Source: Mycolicibacter engbaekii (GTDB lineage Bacteria > Actinomycetota > Actinomycetes > Mycobacteriales > Mycobacteriaceae). From it: a DNA stretch of 64,000 nt. The DNA lies in assembly GCF_002101585.1 (NCBI RefSeq), contig NZ_LQOT01000008.1, positions 1-64,000 on the forward strand. Reading direction: 5' to 3'. A program made the translations under genes and the position numbers. Shown here one piece after another: positions 23,326 to 31,889 of this stretch. Below the pieces are notes generated by a model. The model did no database searches. It saw nothing but the letters and a program-made list of their open reading frames with translations, and was not told the DNA's origin. Every line of letters begins with the position of its first letter. The stretch's first letter is position 1.

Positions 23326-25629
23326 TTAACCACTGAGCACCGCCGTGATCTGGTCACCCAGGCCGTCGAGCCAGTAGGAGATCGAACCGAAGAATTCGCC
23401 GATCTGGGCGTTGATGACGGTGATGTCGCCCAGCCCCAGGGATGCCAGGAGTTCGTCGACGGTCTGAAGACCGAAGTCGCCGAGCAGCGCACTGACCGTG
23501 GCCGGCCCGAACAGCGAGTCGATCAGCTCGTTGAGGGTTTGGTCGCCCAGGCCCAGGTCGATCATCCAGTCGCTGATCGTCGAGGTGCCGAAGAACTGGT
23601 CGAACAGGTCGCTGAGCGACTGGCCGCCGATACCGAACTCGTCGAGCATCTCGTTGACGGTCTGCGGGCCCAGCGCCTGGCGGATGATGTCGTCGAGCTG
23701 CATGCTGCCCAGGCCGGCGTCGTCGAGCGCGTTGGCCACGGTCTGGTCGCCGAAGGTCTGGTCGAGCAGCTGGCTCAGGGTCTGGTCACCGATACCGGCT
23801 TCGCTCAGCATGTCGGCGATCGTCTGGTCGGCAGGCACCATCTGGTTGACCAGCTCGGCGAAGGTGGTGGTGCCCAACGGCCCCAGCAGGTTCGCGAGCG
23901 GCTCGTCGGGCAAACCGCCCAGCACCAGGTCCGCCAGGGTCAGGTCGGCCATGCCCGCGTCGGTGAGCATCTGACCCAGCGTCATCGCGAAGTTCGTCTG
24001 GATCATGTCGGCGATCGTCATCTCGCCGGTGTCGCCCAGCATCGAGATCAGCGGGTCGTTCAGCTGGTCACCCAGGACGCTGGCGACGGTGGTACTGGCC
24101 AAGGCGTTGGCCAGCAGGTCGTCACCACCCTTGTCCAGCGGGGTCATGCCGGTGGCAACCAGCATGTCGTTGATCGTGAGGTTGCCGACGATGGGGGCCA
24201 GGTTGCCCATGATCGTGCCCACCGACAGGTTGGTGATGCCCAACAGGTCGGTGACGTCCTGGACGGTGACCGCGCCGAACCCTGCGTAGCCCATGAGGTC
24301 GGCCACGGTGGCGTTCCCGGACGAGCCGAGGATGCTGATGATCAGCTGCGACATGTCGGCGTCGGCGAGGCCGGCCTGACTGAGCAGGTCCATCATCGTC
24401 TGGTTGCCCAGACCAAGGCCGCTGAGCAGGTTGTTGACGAACTCGTGGGTGGTCGTGTCACCCATGCCCATCGCGTCGAGCATGGTGGCCGGGGTCGAGC
24501 CGGAAAGGCCCAGCGCCTCGAGGGCGGTCTGCAGCAGGCCGTTGAGCGTCAGATCGTCGGCACCGAGCGTGCCGAGCAGCTCGTTGACGGTCGGGTCCCC
24601 GATGCCCAGCGCCTCGAGCACGTCCAAGCCGAGGTCCGCCAGCTTGAGGTCGGCCAGACCGATGTCACCGGCGAGATCGACAACGGTCGGGTTGTCGAAG
24701 CCCAGTGCCTTGGTGAAGTCGATCGCGATGTCGGCGATCTGCACGTCGCCGATGCCGATCTGGTCCATGATGTCGGCGATGGTGGGGTTGCCGATTCCCA
24801 CCGCGTCGAAGACGGTGCTCAGCACGTTGGCGACCTGGAGGTCGCCGAGCCCGAGGGCGTCGATCACGTCGACCGGGGTCTGGTCACCCAGGCCGACGCT
24901 GTCGAGCAGCCCGGTCAGCATGTCCGACACGACCAGCGTGCCGATGCCGGTCTGGTCAAGCAGGCTGGCGATGGTCTGGTCGCCGATGCCGAGGTTGTCG
25001 GCCAGTTCCTCGCCGGTCAGGTCGATGATCAGGTTCTGGCCGGGAACCAGGATGCCGTTGAACGCCGGAATGCCGATGCCGATCACGTCGATCGTGCTGG
25101 TGCCGTTGAGCCACGCGTCGAGCAGGCGGGGGACGGCGGTGAAGATGGCCGCGAACGGGTCGAGCAGGTCATTGGGGTTGAAGATCTGGTTGAGGATGTC
25201 CTGCAGCGCGTCGTTGACCGTGACCAGCGGGCCGATGAGGCCCATGCCGATGGTCAGGAACGGCGAGAGCAGCACCTCGAGCGGGTCGGAACCGCTGATC
25301 GAGGGCATGATCGACGTCAGGAACTCGAATACCTCGGGCAACCGCGTCAGCGAGCTGGGGTCACTGAAGATCTGCTGGAGCAGGTTGACCCAGCCGTTGT
25401 CCGCGCCCATCGCCACCAGGTTGGTGGCGGTGTTGTTGAACAGGTCGACCCATGGCCCGAAGAAGTCTGCCGTGAGCTTCACCGGGAGTTGTTCAACCAC
25501 TTGAAGAGCCTGCCGAGGCTCAGCTTGGGGCCGCAGCACCGCCGCGGGAACGGCCCCGTTTACCGCGATCAACGCGGCACCCGCGATGGCGACACCGGGG
25601 GTGACGTACGGGCGAAGCGCCAGCTGCAT
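23326..25629 (-). CDS. Secreted leucine-rich solenoid-like repeat protein B (767 aa)
   Basis: This is the paralogue of the 801-aa protein. Two ATGs stand in tandem; the second (25629, MQLALRPYVTPG) is better spaced from AGGAG and aligns with MQQTLRPYV of the paralogue. The signal peptide is ALRPYVTPGVAIAGAALIAV. It is followed by LTADFFGPWVDLFNNTATNL, matching LTSGFFSPYTDLFENTIANL, then by many copies of a motif such as GLGDQTPVDVIDALGLGD and GIGDQTLSQLLDQTFGDQ. The last residues (YWLDGLGDQITAVLSG) resemble the paralogue's C terminus, so the pair is collinear throughout. It is the first gene of the presumed four-gene operon and carries the only strong promoter candidate upstream. The function is unknown. 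Confidence 0.75.
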   Translation of the reverse strand: MQLALRPYVTPGVAIAGAALIAVNGAVPAAVLRPQAEPRQALQVVEQLPVKLTADFFGPWVDLFNNTATNLVAMGADNGWVNLLQQIFSDPSSLTRLPEVFEFLTSIMPSISGSDPLEVLLSPFLTIGMGLIGPLVTVNDALQDILNQIFNPNDLLDPFAAIFTAVPRLLDAWLNGTSTIDVIGIGIPAFNGILVPGQNLIIDLTGEELADNLGIGDQTIASLLDQTGIGTLVVSDMLTGLLDSVGLGDQTPVDVIDALGLGDLQVANVLSTVFDAVGIGNPTIADIMDQIGIGDVQIADIAIDFTKALGFDNPTVVDLAGDIGLADLKLADLGLDVLEALGIGDPTVNELLGTLGADDLTLNGLLQTALEALGLSGSTPATMLDAMGMGDTTTHEFVNNLLSGLGLGNQTMMDLLSQAGLADADMSQLIISILGSSGNATVADLMGYAGFGAVTVQDVTDLLGITNLSVGTIMGNLAPIVGNLTINDMLVATGMTPLDKGGDDLLANALASTTVASVLGDQLNDPLISMLGDTGEMTIADMIQTNFAMTLGQMLTDAGMADLTLADLVLGGLPDEPLANLLGPLGTTTFAELVNQMVPADQTIADMLSEAGIGDQTLSQLLDQTFGDQTVANALDDAGLGSMQLDDIIRQALGPQTVNEMLDEFGIGGQSLSDLFDQFFGTSTISDWMIDLGLGDQTLNELIDSLFGPATVSALLGDFGLQTVDELLASLGLGDITVINAQIGEFFGSISYWLDGLGDQITAVLSG

Positions 25630-26075
25630 CATGCTCTCCTACGGACACTGACTACGGACGTTGCTTAAACTTACATGAGTTTTCCCGTTTGTCGAACGGG
25701 AATTTTAGTAAGGAAAAACGTCATGAAAACTCCGCAAACCCCACGTATGGCGATAGAAAACGGGGGGTTCGGGGGCCTATAAGTGCAGTTCACGTAGGTG
25801 TGGGCAGCAGCCAGGCTCGGTTTCGCGGGCTGACTTAACACCCTGTAATGGGTCTGGCCGATCGCTAAGGTAGGGCGCCGCCGGGACTCAAATGCGGCCG
25901 ATGACGTTCCCTCACCTGGCCGGCGAGGCGGCAAGGCGGCCTTTGAGCTACTGGCCCGGTGTCGTCAGCGGGGCACATCGGCCATACATGCGGCGCCGCC
26001 CAACCTAGTCGTTCACCGCGGTGATGACGGAGCGGCCCGGCCCCTCAAGACTGCGCATTCGCCGTCCGCGCCCGG
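25630..26075. other. 446-bp intergenic region upstream of the solenoid operon
   Basis: It is bounded by the solenoid B start and the end of the acyl-AMP ligase gene, both on the minus strand. The part from 25665 to about 25790 is relatively AT-rich and holds the promoter and palindrome described separately. The rest has no convincing gene. A short minus-strand frame at 25671-25934 has no ribosome-binding site and overlaps the promoter. No strong terminator hairpin for the ligase gene was found. Confidence 0.6.
25668..25702 (-). promoter_or_regulatory. Promoter of the solenoid/PGRS operon with an overlapping palindromic operator
   Basis: On the minus strand TCGACA (25695-25690) and TAAGTT (25673-25668) are spaced 16 nt apart and would start RNA near 25661, about 30 nt before the ATG. 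A perfect palindrome TTCCCGTT-n5-AACGGGAA (25682-25702) overlaps the -35 box. That is the usual place for a dimeric repressor to bind. The regulator is unknown. Confidence 0.5.
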
Positions 26076-27929
26076 TTAATCCTGCTTGCCCAGGTGGTTT
26101 GCGACCAACCGCCCCAGGGTGGCGACCAGGGCCTTCTGGATCGCCGGGGTCTGGCTCTTGGGCAGCGGCGTCTGCCAGTGCGCCATCGCCGCCAGTTCCC
26201 CGGCGACGTACTGGTCACGACACGCGCTGCGCTGGATCTTGCCGCTGGTGGTGGTCGGAATCCGCATCGGCTTGAGCAGCATCACGGCCTGCGCCTGCAC
26301 ACCATGGTGGGTGCTGATCGCGGTCCGGATCGCGCCGATCAGCTCATTGAGGTCCACCCCTTCGGCGTGGTGGTGCTGCATCTCCTGGACCACCACCATG
26401 TATTCCGGGGCGTAACGCTCGGTGGGCAACAGGAACACCGCGCCGCGACTGGGCAGCAGCGCCGGGTGGCAGGCCTGCACGGTCAACTCGATGTCGTTCG
26501 GGTAGTGGCTGTAGCCGCCGATGGTCATCAGGTCCTTGCAGCGGCCGGTGACGAACAGTTCACCGTCCCGGAAAAACCCCAAGTCGCCGCTGCGCAGATA
26601 CGGGCCCTTGCCGGTGTCGGCCAGCCGCGCCTGGAAGGCGTGCTCGGTCTCCTCCGGCCGCGCCCAGTAGCCCACGCCGACGCTCGGTCCCGCCACCCAG
26701 ATCTCGCCCACCTCTTCAGGACCGCGGACCAGCCGCGTCTCAGGATCGACGATCAGGGTTTCCTGCGTCTCCGCCTTGGCGCCGCAGCCCACCAGCGGTA
26801 CGGCCCCGGTCGCGTCGTCACCGACCTCGACGACCCGTTCCTCACCCAGCGCGGACCGGTCGAAGTGCCGCACCACCGGTAGCGCCGAGTCCGACATGCC
26901 CGTCACGCCCAGGGTTGCTTCGGCCAGTCCGTAGGCGGGAATGAAGGCCTCGGGCCGGAAGCCGGCCGGTGCGAACGCCTCGGTGAAGGACCGAAGTGTC
27001 TCCGCGCTGATGGGCCCGGCGCCGACGACCGCGATGGACAGGCTGGACAGGTCGAGGGCGGCGCGCTGCTGGGGGGTACTGCGTTTGACGCAGGCTTCGT
27101 AGGCGAAGTTGGGCCCGGCGGTGATCGTCGCCTGGTAGCGCGATATGGCCTGCATCCAGCGGATCGGGCGCATCAGGAAGGCGCTCGGCGACATCAGCAC
27201 GGTGGTGCGGCCACCATAGATGGTGCCCAGGATGCCGCCGACGAATCCCATGTCGTGGTACTGCGGGAGCCAGGACACCCCGCTGATCGGGCTGTTCATC
27301 ACGGGCGCATCGTCGGCGGGGTTGAGGGCCCAGCGCATGATTTCGAGGTTGCTCAGGTAGTTGCGGTGGGTCAGCACGCAACCCTTGGGCACTCCGGTGG
27401 ACCCCGACGTGTACTGGATCATGGCGAGACTGTCCGAAGCGACGTCATGGCGCTCCCAGGCCGAGCCGTCGTCGGTGACTTCATCCATGGCCAGCCAGCT
27501 CAGTTTCGGGCCGGCGCTGAGACCGTCCACGGCCGACTTCATCTTGTCCTGAGTCTTGGCCGTTGCCAGCGCGAAGCGCGCATCCGCTTCGGGGACGACG
27601 GTCTCGATCCGCCGGATCGGCCAATGCTCGTCAACCGGAACCGCGACGGCACCGGCGTAAAAGCAGCCGAACAGCCCGACGATGCTGTCCACACCGGGCC
27701 GACAGAGTACGAGCACGCGCTCACCGGTGGCGCCTTGGCGCTGCAGGGTGGCCGCTACCGAGCGCGCACGGCTGTCCAGTTCGCGGTAGGTGATCCGGTT
27801 CTCTTCGGTGTCGCCTTCCGGGCAGAAGATGAACGCCGGGGTGTCCCCAAAACGGGCAGCCTGCTGCTGCAACAAGTCGATCAGGGTGTCCAGGGCCAGC
27901 GGGGCCAGGGAGCTCGTCGGTTCTGCCAT
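26076..27929 (-). CDS. Fatty-acyl-AMP ligase (FadD/FAAL family, 617 aa)
   Basis: This is an adenylate-forming enzyme that activates a fatty acid as acyl-AMP, in mycobacteria usually for transfer to a polyketide synthase or carrier protein. Motifs in order: P-loop YTSGSTGVPKG (173-183); LPQYHDMG (221-228); the FAAL-type stretch MSPSAFLMRPIRWMQ (246-260) and AGPNFAYEA; YGLAEATLG (333-341); RSGDLG (446-451); GRCKDLM (462-468) with YPNDIE; and the adenylation lysine Lys564 in TSGKIQR. The start at 27929 (MAEPTSSLAPLA) matches family N termini; the upstream extension reads through intergenic repeats. It follows the aminotransferase-like gene on the same strand with a 144-bp gap that holds two palindromic repeats. 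No polyketide synthase or carrier protein is nearby, so its acceptor is unknown. The FAAL is not at this place in M. tuberculosis. Confidence 0.85.
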   Translation of the reverse strand: MAEPTSSLAPLALDTLIDLLQQQAARFGDTPAFIFCPEGDTEENRITYRELDSRARSVAATLQRQGATGERVLVLCRPGVDSIVGLFGCFYAGAVAVPVDEHWPIRRIETVVPEADARFALATAKTQDKMKSAVDGLSAGPKLSWLAMDEVTDDGSAWERHDVASDSLAMIQYTSGSTGVPKGCVLTHRNYLSNLEIMRWALNPADDAPVMNSPISGVSWLPQYHDMGFVGGILGTIYGGRTTVLMSPSAFLMRPIRWMQAISRYQATITAGPNFAYEACVKRSTPQQRAALDLSSLSIAVVGAGPISAETLRSFTEAFAPAGFRPEAFIPAYGLAEATLGVTGMSDSALPVVRHFDRSALGEERVVEVGDDATGAVPLVGCGAKAETQETLIVDPETRLVRGPEEVGEIWVAGPSVGVGYWARPEETEHAFQARLADTGKGPYLRSGDLGFFRDGELFVTGRCKDLMTIGGYSHYPNDIELTVQACHPALLPSRGAVFLLPTERYAPEYMVVVQEMQHHHAEGVDLNELIGAIRTAISTHHGVQAQAVMLLKPMRIPTTTSGKIQRSACRDQYVAGELAAMAHWQTPLPKSQTPAIQKALVATLGRLVANHLGKQD

Positions 27930-27974
27930 CGTCGCGTCTACCTTCGAAAGTGCTGGGGTAACGGCCCACAGCGT

Positions 27975-28072
27975 AGCGGGATCGCAAGCGCGGCGGAGCC
28001 GGGCGCAGCGGATCCCGCCACAAACCCAGCGGGATCGCAAGCGCGGCGGAGCCGGGCGCAGCGGATCCCGCC
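27975..28072. repeat. Two direct copies of a 45-bp palindromic (REP-like) element
   Basis: Positions 27975-28019 and 28028-28072 are identical 45-mers separated by 8 bp. Each begins AGCGGGATCGC and ends GCGGATCCCGCC, so each can fold as a hairpin through CGGGATC/GATCCCG. They fill the gap between the aminotransferase stop (28074) and the ligase gene. They may terminate, attenuate or stabilise the mRNA. Confidence 0.8.
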
Positions 28073-28073
28073 G

Positions 28074-29270
28074 TCAGCCCAGCGACGCCAGCGCCCGGAC
28101 CAGTTGGTCCACCTCGGCCGTCGTCGAGTAGGGACTCAGCCCGATGGTGACCGCGCCGCCGATGTCGTTGACCCCGATCGCATCGAGCACGCGGGACCCG
28201 GCGTCGGCGATGGCCAGCACTCCGTTGTCGGCCAGACGCTGCACCACCCGCTCGGCCGGCACCTTCTGGACGGCGAAGCTGACCACCGGGATGCGCGTCT
28301 CCGGCTGGCCGATCAGCATCACCAGCGGCAGCGACCGCAGCGAGCTCAGCAGATAGTCGAACAACCGGTTCAGGTACTGCCCGGCCGAGCGCATCGAGAT
28401 CGCCAGCCGCTCGGGCCGGCTCCCCCGGGCCGACTCGTCGAGCGAAGCCAGGTACTCGACACTGGCGACCAGCCCGGCCAGCAGGCCGAACTGGTGCAGG
28501 CCCACCTCCAGCCGTGCCGGGCCCACCGCGTGCGGGTTCAGCGACACCGAGCCGAAGGTGTCGATCAGTGCGGGGTCCCGGAAGACCAGGGCGCCCACCG
28601 GCGGCCCGCCCCATGAGGCTGCGTTGAGCGCCACCACATCTGCTTCGACATCATTGATGTCCAGCAGTTGGTACGGCGCGGCGGCCGAGTGGTCGACGAC
28701 GGCCACGCCACCGACGTCGTGGATCAACTTGGTGACGGGCCGCAGATCGGTGACGGTGCCGAGCACACCCGAAGCCGAGGCGAGGGCCACCAGGCGGGTG
28801 GCTGGGGTGATCAGGTTCTCCCACTGCCAGCTCGGCAGCTCGCCGGTCTCGATGTCCACCTCGGCCCATTTGAGCTTGGCGCCGTAGCGGTTGGCCGCCC
28901 GCATCCACGGGGCGATGTTGGCCTCGTCGTCGAGGCGGGTGACCACGGTCTCGTACCCCAGGCTCACGCGCGACGACGAGGCGTCGGCCAGGGCACTCAA
29001 CAACACCGCCCGGTCGGGACCGAGCACCACCGCGGACGGATCGGCACCCACCAGGTCGGCCACCGCCTGGCGCGCCGCGACCAGCACCGCGGCACTGCGG
29101 CGCGCCGCCGGGTGCGGGCCCGCGGCCTTCGCCAGCGATCCGCGGAACGCCGTGGACACCGTGGTCGCGACTGAGTCCGGGATCAGCATTCCCGCCGGCG
29201 AATCGAAATGGACCCATCCGTCACCGAGTGTCGGGTGCAGTCCACGCACTCGAGCGACGTCATAGGCCAT
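28074..29270 (-). CDS. Class-V-aminotransferase/cysteine-desulfurase-like protein lacking the PLP lysine (Rv3778c-type)
   Basis: The 398-aa product has the fold-type-I PLP enzyme layout of SufS/Csd proteins: [13 protein letters not shown] at the start, [11 protein letters not shown] (112-122), and [10 protein letters not shown] (191-200), where Asp193 would contact the PLP ring nitrogen. In SufS the lysine that binds PLP lies in a SGHK motif before G-P. Here the aligned stretch is NAASWGGPP (216-224), with Ser219 in that place. As I recall, the M. tuberculosis homologue Rv3778c shows the same kind of substitution. Desulfurase or transaminase chemistry is therefore doubtful. The start at 29270 follows GAGGG. 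It is divergent from the GT-C gene at 29380, as in M. tuberculosis. The role is unknown. Confidence 0.8.
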   Translation of the reverse strand: MAYDVARVRGLHPTLGDGWVHFDSPAGMLIPDSVATTVSTAFRGSLAKAAGPHPAARRSAAVLVAARQAVADLVGADPSAVVLGPDRAVLLSALADASSSRVSLGYETVVTRLDDEANIAPWMRAANRYGAKLKWAEVDIETGELPSWQWENLITPATRLVALASASGVLGTVTDLRPVTKLIHDVGGVAVVDHSAAAPYQLLDINDVEADVVALNAASWGGPPVGALVFRDPALIDTFGSVSLNPHAVGPARLEVGLHQFGLLAGLVASVEYLASLDESARGSRPERLAISMRSAGQYLNRLFDYLLSSLRSLPLVMLIGQPETRIPVVSFAVQKVPAERVVQRLADNGVLAIADAGSRVLDAIGVNDIGGAVTIGLSPYSTTAEVDQLVRALASLG

Positions 29271-29367
29271 CTCAGCCACCCTCAAACTTCTCGCGATCGG
29301 CGATCGGCGGAACTCTCGCATAACGAGATAGCTCGCCCGCATTGCGCAGCTATGCCACCTTGGCAGA

Positions 29368-29374
29368 CATACTA
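29368..29374. promoter_or_regulatory. Shared -10 region of the divergent aminotransferase and GT-C genes
   Basis: CATACT (29368-29373) on the plus strand ends 6 nt before the GTG at 29380, predicting a leaderless mRNA. On the minus strand the same bases read TAGTAT (29374-29369), a TAnnnT hexamer that would give a leader of about 90 nt for the aminotransferase-like gene. This is positional inference only. Confidence 0.35.
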
Positions 29375-29379
29375 GTGCA

Positions 29380-31344
29380 GTGGTTCTGGCGTGCGGAATG
29401 GTCACAGCGCTTTTGCTGCTGGTGCTGCCCGGCACCCTGGTCGCGATCAGCGCGCGGCTGTCCTGGCCATTAGCCATCGCCGTCGGACCGGTACTGACCT
29501 ACGGCGTGGTGGGCCTGGCCATCGTCCCTTTCGGCGCGCTCGGAATCCCTTGGAACGCAGGCACAGCAGCGGTAGCACTGGTGGTGATCGGCGCCCTGAC
29601 GGGCGCCCTGGCGAAGGCCACGAGAATGTTGCTGCAACGCCGCCCCGGCATTCATGTGGCGGCGCCCTCGCCGGCCGGGTGGCCGGTCCTGACGGTGGCC
29701 GCCGGGACGCTGCTCGGGGTATTGCTGATCGGCTGGGCCGCGGTGCGGGGACTGCCCTACTGGCAGAGCATTCCCAGTACCTGGGACGCGGTGTGGCACG
29801 CCAACACCGTTCGCTTCATTCTCGACACCGGCCAGGCCTCGCCCACCCACATGGGCGAGCTGCGCAACGTCGAAACGCACGCCGCGCTGTACTACCCGTC
29901 GGCGTTTCACGCGCTGACCGCGGTGCTGTGCCAGCTGTCCGGTGCCGCGCCCACCACCGGCTACACCCTGGCAGGCCTGGCCGCCTCGGTATGGCTGTTC
30001 CCGGTGAGCGCCGCACTGCTCACCTGGAATCTGGTGCAGCGGGTGATGAGCACCGCGGTGACCGCGGTTTCAGCGGCCGCCGCCGCTGCGCTGTCGGCGT
30101 CGTTCACCGCGCTGCCCTATGTGGAGTTCGGCACCGCGGCGATGCCCAACCTGGTGGCCTACGGTCTGGTGGCGCCGGCCTTCGCGCTGATCACCTCGGT
30201 GCGCACCATGCGAGACCGCATCCCGGTGGCGGCGCTGGCGTTGGTGGGGGTGTTCTCGGTGCACCCGACCGGTGCGGTGGTGACGGGCCTGCTGCTGGCT
30301 GCCTGGTGGCTGAGCCCCGACGGGGCGCTGTGGAATCCGCTGCGCGGAAAGCGGCGAGACACCCTGGCGCTGGCCGGGGCGCTGATCCCGGCCGGCCTGC
30401 TGCTGGTGCCGCAGCTGTTGAGCGTGCGCAAGCAGGCCGAGATCATCGCCGGCCACGCGTTCGTGACCCATGAGGGCCGCAAGGCCGGGCTGCGGGACGC
30501 CCTGCTGATGCACACCCGCCACCTCAACGACTTTCCGATCCAATACGCGCTGGTGGCACTGGCCGCCACCGGAGCGGTGGTGCTCCTAGCCCGCCGGGTG
30601 TGGTGGCCGTTGGGTCTGTGGGCGGTGCTGGTGGTGGCGGTGGTGCAGTCTTCGGCTCCGGTCGGCGGCCCCGCCGGCTCGCCGCTGGGCGCCTTCACCG
30701 GCCTGTTCTACAACGATCCGCGCCGGATCATGGCGGCCATGACGCTGCTGTTGGTGCCGATGGCCGGGATAGGCCTGGCGGCGCTGGCAGAGCTGGCCGG
30801 CAAGCCGCTGGGAGCGCGGGCGCGGCCGGCGGCGACCGGACTGTTGGTGGTCGCCGCCGCGGTCGGGCTGGCCTGGCATTACCTGCCACGGCACGCGTTT
30901 TTGTTCGGCGACAAGTACGACTCGGTCATGGTCGACACCCGCGACCTGCAGGCATACGCCTACCTGGCCACTCTGCCGGGCGCGCGCGAGACGGTGATCG
31001 GCAACGCCAACGTCGACGGCAGTGCCTGGATGTACGCGGTCGCCGGCCTGCACCCGCTGTGGACGCACTACGACTTTCCGCAGCAGCAGGGCCCCGGCCC
31101 GCAGCGGTACATCTTCTGGGCCTACGCCGACGACGCCGACAACGATCCGCGGGTGGCGGCGGCCGTGCAGGACCTCAATATCCGTTACGTGCTGATCAGC
31201 AGCCCGACGGTGCGCGGGTTCTCACTTCCCGACGGACTAGTGTCACTGGGGAAATCACGGTCGTGGGCCAAGATCTACGACAACGGCGAGGCCAGCATCT
31301 ATCAATGGCAGGGAGGCGGGCGCGGTGAGCACCGGCAGGAATGA
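29380..31344 (+). CDS. GT-C-like polytopic membrane protein (Rv3779-type, polyprenyl-phosphomannose/lipid-linked sugar metabolism)
   Basis: This is a 654-aa integral membrane protein with roughly a dozen hydrophobic helices, starting with [15 protein letters not shown] (9-23). A conserved extracytoplasmic stretch, [14 protein letters not shown] (133-146), contains an Asp-containing motif like those of GT-C glycosyltransferases; HPTGAVVTG and FYNDPRRIM follow. The M. tuberculosis neighbour in this position, Rv3779, was reported to act in polyprenyl-phosphomannose synthesis. Given synteny and length I infer the same family, although the exact donor and product here are not shown. GTG 29380 is the likely start; no SD is visible, consistent with leaderless initiation. 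Its end overlaps the bpa start by 20 bp, so translation is probably coupled. Confidence 0.8.
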   Translation: MVLACGMVTALLLLVLPGTLVAISARLSWPLAIAVGPVLTYGVVGLAIVPFGALGIPWNAGTAAVALVVIGALTGALAKATRMLLQRRPGIHVAAPSPAGWPVLTVAAGTLLGVLLIGWAAVRGLPYWQSIPSTWDAVWHANTVRFILDTGQASPTHMGELRNVETHAALYYPSAFHALTAVLCQLSGAAPTTGYTLAGLAASVWLFPVSAALLTWNLVQRVMSTAVTAVSAAAAAALSASFTALPYVEFGTAAMPNLVAYGLVAPAFALITSVRTMRDRIPVAALALVGVFSVHPTGAVVTGLLLAAWWLSPDGALWNPLRGKRRDTLALAGALIPAGLLLVPQLLSVRKQAEIIAGHAFVTHEGRKAGLRDALLMHTRHLNDFPIQYALVALAATGAVVLLARRVWWPLGLWAVLVVAVVQSSAPVGGPAGSPLGAFTGLFYNDPRRIMAAMTLLLVPMAGIGLAALAELAGKPLGARARPAATGLLVVAAAVGLAWHYLPRHAFLFGDKYDSVMVDTRDLQAYAYLATLPGARETVIGNANVDGSAWMYAVAGLHPLWTHYDFPQQQGPGPQRYIFWAYADDADNDPRVAAAVQDLNIRYVLISSPTVRGFSLPDGLVSLGKSRSWAKIYDNGEASIYQWQGGGRGEHRQE

Positions 31345-31870
31345 CGCGGACGACTCAGACGGCGTCGAGATCATCAGCGGTGCCGACCCGCGACTGCTGG
31401 CGGCCGGATCCGCCGGCGCCGGTGCCGCCGACGAGGACGAGCCGTCGCTGACCGACCTGATCGAACAACCCGCCAAGGTGATGCGGATCGGCACCATGAT
31501 CAAGCAGTTGCTCGAAGAGGTGCGGGCCGCACCGCTCGACGACGCCAGCCGTGCCCGGCTGCGCGAGATCCATTCGGCGAGCATCCGCGAACTCGAGGAC
31601 GGGCTGGCCCCGGAGCTGCGCGAGGAGCTGGACCGGCTGACACTGCCGCTGCGCGAGGACGCCACCCCCTCAGACGCCGAGCTGCGCATCGCCCAGGCCC
31701 AGCTGGTCGGCTGGCTCGAGGGTCTGTTCCACGGGATCCAGACCGCGCTGTTCGCTCAGCAGATGGCTGCCCGGGCACAGCTGGAGCAGATGCGCCACGG
31801 CGCGCTGCCGCCCGGCGCCACGGGCGGGGGGCACACCCAGGGCCACACCGGCTCCGGCCAGTACCTGTAA
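31325..31870 (+). CDS. bpa: Bacterial proteasome activator Bpa/PafE
   Basis: The 181-aa protein matches Bpa (PafE, Rv3780), the ATP-independent ring activator that opens the 20S proteasome gate and feeds it unfolded substrates. The hallmark is the C-terminal GQYL (178-181), the docking motif for pockets on the 20S alpha ring. The middle (about 42-160) is predicted four-helix/coiled-coil with ITMIKQLLEEV-type heptads and many charged residues. The N-terminal 40 residues are acidic and probably disordered. GTG 31325 overlaps the upstream gene by 20 bp. The next gene begins 20 bp downstream, so this regulator is embedded in an envelope operon, as in M. tuberculosis. Confidence 0.93.
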   Translation: MSTGRNDADDSDGVEIISGADPRLLAAGSAGAGAADEDEPSLTDLIEQPAKVMRIGTMIKQLLEEVRAAPLDDASRARLREIHSASIRELEDGLAPELREELDRLTLPLREDATPSDAELRIAQAQLVGWLEGLFHGIQTALFAQQMAARAQLEQMRHGALPPGATGGGHTQGHTGSGQYL

Positions 31871-31889
31871 GCCGGCAGGCGATATCACC

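Noticed and set aside
20865..23492. Longer N-terminal extension of solenoid protein A starting at 23492
   Set aside because: The extension overlaps the coding end of the upstream paralogue and gives unrelated sequence; MQQTLRPYV at 23270 has a strong SD and matches the paralogue's start.
25671..25934. Minus-strand 87-codon open frame upstream of the solenoid operon
   Set aside because: It lacks a ribosome-binding site, overlaps the best promoter and palindrome, and has atypical composition.
26076..28040. Acyl-AMP ligase start at 28040
   Set aside because: The extra 37 residues translate the palindromic repeats; the family N terminus begins at MAEPTSSLAPLA (27929).
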